NCBI RefSeq assembly: GCF_014192155.1
Contig: NZ_JACHXO010000012.1
Location: 1 to 64,000 of the forward strand
Length of the DNA: 64,000 nucleotides
Reading direction: 5' to 3'
Source: Roseateles terrae
Lineage (GTDB): Bacteria; Pseudomonadota; Gammaproteobacteria; Burkholderiales; Burkholderiaceae_C
The position numbers and the translations under genes are program-made. This document shows positions 59,628 through 64,000 of this stretch, piece by piece (within the stretch, counting starts at the first letter, position 1; every line of letters starts with the position of its first letter). Below the pieces are notes generated by a model that searched no databases, had not been told where the DNA came from, and saw only the letters and a list, made by a program, of their open reading frames with translations.

Positions 59628-62378
59628 TCAGGTCTTCAGCAGTCCGAAGGCCGCCGGCACATGGAAATTGGGCTTTTCGGTGCCGGTCGGATTCCAGGCG
59701 GAATACATCCGGCTGCCCGCCGGCCCTTCAATGCGGAAGAAGTTGAGCCGCCAGCCCTCCAGCGAACCCTCCCCGCTCACCGATCGCCATGGCACCGCCA
59801 GCTCAGCGGTCCACAGGCGCTGTTCCGCCTGCACCGACGCCCGCGCACGGGACTGATGCATCACCCGTTGGCGACGGGTCTCGCCAATCTCGATCTCCTG
59901 CATCAGCCCACTGGGCGCCACCTGCAGCTCACGATAGCGGGAGGTGCCGGCATCCTGCGGTGACTGCAGGAACACTTCCACCACATCACGCTCCCACAGC
60001 GGGTAGATGTCCGTCGCGGACAGCGCCCGCTCATGCGTGGCCAGTTGCTGATAGCGGCTGATGAAGCGCAGGTACAGCTGGCGGTCGTCATGCAGCACCT
60101 GCACCCGGGTGGACTGCGGGCCCGTCAGCGACTGCCCTCGCCAGTCGTGGGCAAAGAAGCTGGCCGGTGCATCGCTCCAGGCGGAGGCCACCGGAAATCC
60201 ATCCTTGTCCAGCCAGCGCGCCGGCACCCGGGCCGATCGCACCACCGGGCGCGATTCCGGCGTCAGCAGCGTGGCCTCGATCAGCAGGTGCTCCTCGAAG
60301 CGTAGCGTCAGCGTGGGCCGGGCGCCCTGCACCGTGCCCAGGTCCTTCTGGTTCACATAGTCCCGCACGCGCCAGGTCCCGGGTCCGAGCCCGCGCAGCG
60401 TGACCGGTCCGTCCCAGCGCGGGGCATAGAACGCGTAATGCAGAACGCCGTTCTTTTCGACCACATGGGTCTCGGGCCTGTCGAAGGCGATGTCGTAGAG
60501 CTCGCCGCGATAGGTGCCGTCGGACAGGCCCTTGGCATTGTGCGCATCGATGTAGCGACGCCAATGGGCCTCGCGCTCCGGCGTCAGCAGGAAGGAGTCC
60601 TTCGGCTTGGGGTCGACCGGCCAGGTGAACTTGGTGGACACCACAGCGCCCACCCCCACCGACGAAGCAAAGTCCTGCCCGCCGGTGGACAGCTCCACAT
60701 GGTCGCCCGCATAGGCGGACCAGCGGCCCATCTGCGCCTTCAGGGCCTTGCCCTTGTGACGCACCTGCCAGCTGGACAGCGGATCGCTGGCCGGTGCCTG
60801 GTCGATGAAGGGCATGTTGTGGAAGGCGTAGCTGGTGCCGCAGGGGCAGACCTCCACCACCGCTTCCGGATTCACCGCATGGGCCGCCTCGAACATCGTC
60901 CGGTAGAAAGCGGCCATCTGCTCGACCGCGTCTTCCGGACGCGCATGCTGGTGCTTGGGGTTGTAGCAGGGCGCGACGCCATTGAGATGCTGGCCGTCGA
61001 TCTTCAGTCCATCAAAGCCCCAGTCGCCGATGATCTTGCGGAAGATCGCGGCGATGCGGGCCTGGGTCTGCGGATGCGCGGGGCAAAGGTAGAAGCTGTT
61101 CCACCAGGACACCAGTTGCGGCGCGCCGTCCTTGTCCAGCAGCAGCAGGTCGGCATGCTCATGCAGTTCGTCGCTGCCCGGGGCCACGGCCAGCGGCGCA
61201 ATCCACAGCCGCGCCTTCATGCCGCGGGCGTGGATGTCATTCACCAGCGCCTTGATGTCGGCTTCGCCGCCCGGGAACTTCGCCAGGTCCAGCGTCCAGT
61301 CGCCGGTGGCACGTTGCCAGCCGTCGTCCAGCACCGCCCACTTGAGGCCCAGCTCCTGCACCTTGGGCAGGGTGGCACGGACATAGTCCAGCGAGAAATC
61401 GCGTTCATAGCCCCAGGCGCACCACACCGACTCATGTGCACTGCGCGGCGGCTCCGGCGCGGCGAAGCCCTGAGCCAGCATCAGCTGCCGGTAGCGGTCC
61501 AGCGGCACAAAGCAGTCGCCGTCGTGCAGGTGCAGGAAGGCGGTCGGGGTCCGGAGCTCGGCGTCCGGGGCCAGCGTCGTCGGTTCGTCGCAGCGCAGCG
61601 CCAGGTCCACCTGATCGCCGACGGCGCGGACCGGCAGGGAGACGAGCCGAGGCACGCGGTCCAGATGGCCGATGGCCACGCCCCCATCGCGCCGCCATAC
61701 ATCGACCACCGGCGTGCCGCCGCCATAGTCCGAGGCATTCATGCCCATGAAGTTGCGCTGATCGAAGCCGCGGCGGACCGGCTGCATCCAGTCACGGCGG
61801 TCCTGGTGTGTGGCTCCGGAATAGCTCCACCAGCCGCCGCCGTGACGAGGCGACGCCAGCAGCCGGTGCGCGCCCACCGTCCAGCCCTGCAGGGCCAGCG
61901 CCGCAGGGCCGGTGTTCTTGAAGACCGTGTCGAGCAGCACCACGCCGGGGTGACGGTCCAGCAGCGTCGCCGTCACCGACTTCTCGATACCCGCGGCTGA
62001 ACGCCCCTGGACGACCAATTGCTGACCCGGGCCCCACGGGGTGTTCACTTCGCCAGGCGTCGCGGCGGTCAGGGTGAAACGATCCACCGCCTTTCCGCCC
62101 TCCAGCAGCAGGCCCTCCCCCGCATCAAAGCCGGTGAGTGGCAGCGGACGCGGACCGCCCAGACGCACGAGGCGAGAACGCATCTGCTCGTCCCACTGGA
62201 TGGAGATGCGGTCATCCTGAAGACGGACATGGCCACGGCCCAGGGCCTGCGGCGTGGCGGACCGACTGGCCGGCATCGAAGGACTTGAGGGGCTGCCAGC
62301 AGCCCGGGCCCAGGAAGGCGCGGTGGCCACCACCGGGGCGGCGCTCAGCCACTGCAGGAAGGCACGACGGGCGGTCAT
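59628..62378 (-). CDS. GH36-like alpha-galactosidase with C-terminal CBM9-like domain
   Basis: This 916-residue exported enzyme has a twin-arginine-like signal (TARRAFLQWLSAAP) at the N-terminus. A beta-rich domain (about 45-300) leads to a TIM-barrel with DDGWQ (351-355), LWIAP (391-395) and GFDGLKIDGQH (455-464); D461 is the likely nucleophile. SDP at 531-533 is a candidate acid/base. A C-terminal region of about 180 residues (from about 735; SARVPARWLDKDGF to NFHVPAAFG) looks like a CBM9-type binding domain (WERDVVEVFLQS). Preference for alpha-galactose or alpha-N-acetylgalactosamine cannot be decided. It overlaps the amidohydrolase gene by 4 bp. Confidence 0.85.
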   Translation of the reverse strand: MTARRAFLQWLSAAPVVATAPSWARAAGSPSSPSMPASRSATPQALGRGHVRLQDDRISIQWDEQMRSRLVRLGGPRPLPLTGFDAGEGLLLEGGKAVDRFTLTAATPGEVNTPWGPGQQLVVQGRSAAGIEKSVTATLLDRHPGVVLLDTVFKNTGPAALALQGWTVGAHRLLASPRHGGGWWSYSGATHQDRRDWMQPVRRGFDQRNFMGMNASDYGGGTPVVDVWRRDGGVAIGHLDRVPRLVSLPVRAVGDQVDLALRCDEPTTLAPDAELRTPTAFLHLHDGDCFVPLDRYRQLMLAQGFAAPEPPRSAHESVWCAWGYERDFSLDYVRATLPKVQELGLKWAVLDDGWQRATGDWTLDLAKFPGGEADIKALVNDIHARGMKARLWIAPLAVAPGSDELHEHADLLLLDKDGAPQLVSWWNSFYLCPAHPQTQARIAAIFRKIIGDWGFDGLKIDGQHLNGVAPCYNPKHQHARPEDAVEQMAAFYRTMFEAAHAVNPEAVVEVCPCGTSYAFHNMPFIDQAPASDPLSSWQVRHKGKALKAQMGRWSAYAGDHVELSTGGQDFASSVGVGAVVSTKFTWPVDPKPKDSFLLTPEREAHWRRYIDAHNAKGLSDGTYRGELYDIAFDRPETHVVEKNGVLHYAFYAPRWDGPVTLRGLGPGTWRVRDYVNQKDLGTVQGARPTLTLRFEEHLLIEATLLTPESRPVVRSARVPARWLDKDGFPVASAWSDAPASFFAHDWRGQSLTGPQSTRVQVLHDDRQLYLRFISRYQQLATHERALSATDIYPLWERDVVEVFLQSPQDAGTSRYRELQVAPSGLMQEIEIGETRRQRVMHQSRARASVQAEQRLWTAELAVPWRSVSGEGSLEGWRLNFFRIEGPAGSRMYSAWNPTGTEKPNFHVPAAFGLLKT

Positions 62379-63514
62379 GGCCTGGCTCCCCAGCCACCGG
62401 CATAGATGCGCTCGGCATTGCGGTGGTAGAGCTTGTCCACCACCTCCCGAGGCAAGGCCAGGCCCTGCACCGGTGCGTCCAGGTCGGCCACCTTGAATCG
62501 ATCTGCCGTATTGAAGTAGCGCCAGTGCATGCGCCAGAACGGCACCATCTCCTTGAGCAGGGCGGCGCCGGACTGGTCCGGCGCCTGCGCCAGGTCGGTG
62601 CCATACATCAGACGGTCCTGATACTTCACGATGAAGCGGCGCACCTTCTCACGGTCCTTTTGGCTCTGCGCCTGCAGCTGCCCGATGCGCGCGGCGAGAT
62701 CCACATTCGCCTGCGGGAACCGGTCCAGGAAGTCGGCCAGTTCATCGACATTGCGCTCCAGGGACGCCATGTGCATGCCGATGAAACGCAGCTCCGGATG
62801 CGCCGCCAGCATGCGGTCACGTGCGGCCATCTGAGCCTCCCAGCTCGGCATCTCCGGATGCAGGGCCATGTGATATTGCGGATGGGCCTTGAAGTACTCA
62901 CGGTCATTGTTGACCGTCATCTGGTCCAGCGGCAGCCAGCAGTTGTGCGGCTCGCCTTGATGGCCGAGCATTGCAATGCCCCGTCGCGCAAAGTCATCCA
63001 ACAACGGACTGAAGCGGGCGTCGTCGATCATCACCAGCTCCCCCTGCGAATTGCGCAGGCTCATGCCGATGTTCTTCCACACCTTCACGCCCACTGCGCC
63101 CTGCGCCAGACCGGCATCTACCCGCGCACGGGTCTCCTCCAGCCAGCCGGGCTGGTCCGAGCGGTCGCTGGAGAAACTCACCGCCCAGGCGATGGTGGCG
63201 GGAAACGCCTGTTTCAGAGACAGCGCCACCCGCTGCTGATCGTCCAGCGGCGGAAAGTCCGGATAGTCGACATTGATGGTGAGCAGCTTGAAATTCAAGC
63301 GTCGCGCCGACTGCACAAAGGCGGGGTCGGCATTGTGCAGGTGCACGTGGGCATCGATCTTTGGCACACGCTCGAAGTCGGCCATCGTGTAGGGGCCGGC
63401 CGCAGCCCTGGAGGGCGCTGGCTTCGGTGCCGGACCCGCCGCCACCGCCAGCAGGGACAGGCCCAGGGTGACGCTCACGACGAGCGCTGACAGAGTGAAT
63501 GATCGCAAGGTCAT
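62375..63514 (-). CDS. Exported amidohydrolase family 2 protein
   Basis: This 379-residue protein has an N-terminal signal (to about residue 26) and a TIM-barrel metallohydrolase body. The metal-binding start is KIDAHVHLH (52-60). GVKVWKNIG (K147), GHQGEPHNC, GMHMASLERN and YGTDLAQAPD, with the terminal Asp, follow the usual amidohydrolase-2 order. NAERIYAGG near the end matches the family's N-x-x-R-x-[LY] close. It precedes the GH36 gene and follows the TonB receptor gene, suggesting a shared role. Substrate not known; deacetylase activity is only a possibility. Confidence 0.83.
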   Translation of the reverse strand: MTLRSFTLSALVVSVTLGLSLLAVAAGPAPKPAPSRAAAGPYTMADFERVPKIDAHVHLHNADPAFVQSARRLNFKLLTINVDYPDFPPLDDQQRVALSLKQAFPATIAWAVSFSSDRSDQPGWLEETRARVDAGLAQGAVGVKVWKNIGMSLRNSQGELVMIDDARFSPLLDDFARRGIAMLGHQGEPHNCWLPLDQMTVNNDREYFKAHPQYHMALHPEMPSWEAQMAARDRMLAAHPELRFIGMHMASLERNVDELADFLDRFPQANVDLAARIGQLQAQSQKDREKVRRFIVKYQDRLMYGTDLAQAPDQSGAALLKEMVPFWRMHWRYFNTADRFKVADLDAPVQGLALPREVVDKLYHRNAERIYAGGWGARP

Positions 63515-63536
63515 TGTGCTGGGGCTTTCCGCAAGG

Positions 63537-64000
63537 TCAGAACTTCAGGCTGGCGCCGACGGTGAACGAACGTCCCCAGCGGTTGTAGCCCTGGGGCAGC
63601 ACGATGTTGCCATCGCCCAGCGTGTAGGACTGTTTGGCATCGGTGAGGTTGCGCCCTTCAATCGAAATGCGCAGCCATTGATTGACCTCATAGGCCGCCT
63701 GCGCGGTGAGCCAGGTGATGGCCTTGGCCCGTTCATTGAATCCCGGGCCGAGCACATTGATCGCACTGACGAATTCGTCGGTGTGGTCGGCCGTGGCGCT
63801 CAGGCTCCACGGCCCCTTCTCATACAGCAGGCCCAGGGACGACGTCGCCGGCGCAATGCCTTCCAGCGGACGCTCTTCCCCGCCCACCCAGCTGCGGGAG
63901 TTGTTGCGGGTGTATTGGGCGCGGACGCCAAAGCCGTTGTCGAACAGATGCTGGAAGCCGATCTCCATGCCGCGCACCCGGGCCTTGTCGCCATTGATCG
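63537..64000 (-). CDS. TonB-dependent receptor, C-terminal fragment (5' end outside window)
   Basis: This frame is open to the right edge and ends at 63537 after about 154 visible residues. The visible part is the last strands of an outer-membrane barrel: VRGMEIGFQHLFDNGFGVRAQYT, SATADHTDEF, ISIEGRNLTDAKQSYTLGDGN and a terminal Phe (VGASLKF). The NLTD motif and final aromatic are normal for TonB receptors. It lies 22 bp upstream of the amidohydrolase gene in the same direction, so it is probably the first gene of this polysaccharide-uptake operon. Confidence 0.9.
   Translation of the reverse strand, partial: INGDKARVRGMEIGFQHLFDNGFGVRAQYTRNNSRSWVGGEERPLEGIAPATSSLGLLYEKGPWSLSATADHTDEFVSAINVLGPGFNERAKAITWLTAQAAYEVNQWLRISIEGRNLTDAKQSYTLGDGNIVLPQGYNRWGRSFTVGASLKF

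Noticed and set aside
60438-62000. A 520-residue plus-strand frame opposite the GH36-like gene
   Set aside because: Antisense of a gene with recognisable catalytic motifs and signal peptide.

Overview
The window is GC-rich (about 65-70% by eye) with short intergenic gaps. It looks like a chromosomal piece of a betaproteobacterium of the order Burkholderiales, possibly a Roseateles/Mitsuaria/Rubrivivax-type organism. This is inferred from the gene set: a cyoABCD quinol oxidase operon ending in SURF1 and RegB/RegA, PEP-CTERM sorting, a two-partner secretion adhesin, many hybrid kinases, and AaeB-type efflux. It is not from a database match. I see no rRNA, tRNA, CRISPR array, insertion sequence or prophage gene.

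Layout. (1) 1-12184, minus strand: a two-partner secretion pair, with the transporter (10334-12184) coupled by an ATGA overlap to a giant filamentous-haemagglutinin-like exoprotein that runs off the left edge. (2) 12735-13241: a glycine-zipper lipoprotein. (3) 13356-20290, minus strand: a respiratory operon cyoA-cyoB-cyoC-cyoD-SURF1-regB-regA, in which the terminal oxidase is linked to a redox-sensing two-component system. (4) 20513-21850: an MHS-type transporter, then terminators and a 13-bp tandem repeat. (5) 22159-27782: a MarR regulator with a palindromic operator, followed by an AaeB/AaeX/AaeA-like efflux system and an OprM/NodT-type outer-membrane lipoprotein. (6) 27894-31143, minus strand: a PEP-CTERM protein and a PHP-like metallohydrolase lipoprotein behind a LacI-type operator. 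(7) 31576-34695: a flavodoxin-fold oxidoreductase, a small protein, and an ECF41-type sigma factor with its AhpD-like partner; both carry exact ECF41 promoter motifs. (8) 34899-40412: a diguanylate cyclase, a TerB-like protein with helical repeats, a four-helix membrane protein and a YddG-type exporter.

(9) 40618-58405, plus strand: about 18 kb of signal transduction. In order: a hybrid kinase, a chemoreceptor, a double-receiver kinase, a CHASE/multi-PAS hybrid kinase, an M48 membrane protease, a receiver with a divergent HD-GYP domain, a receiver protein and a PAS kinase. (10) 58730-64000: a carbohydrate locus with a GH114 enzyme convergent with a GH36-like galactosidase, an amidohydrolase and the C-terminus of a TonB-dependent receptor.

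How the parts may work together. The cyo-SURF1-RegBA operon suggests that oxidase production and quinone redox state are sensed from one transcript. The ECF41 module is self-contained: sigma factor, its own promoter, and the target promoter embedded in its last codons. The right-end locus suggests uptake and hydrolysis of an alpha-linked galactose or galactosamine polymer. The signalling block, with two HPt-containing hybrid kinases, separate receivers and a partly degenerate HD-GYP protein, is the least explained part and may form one phosphorelay network.
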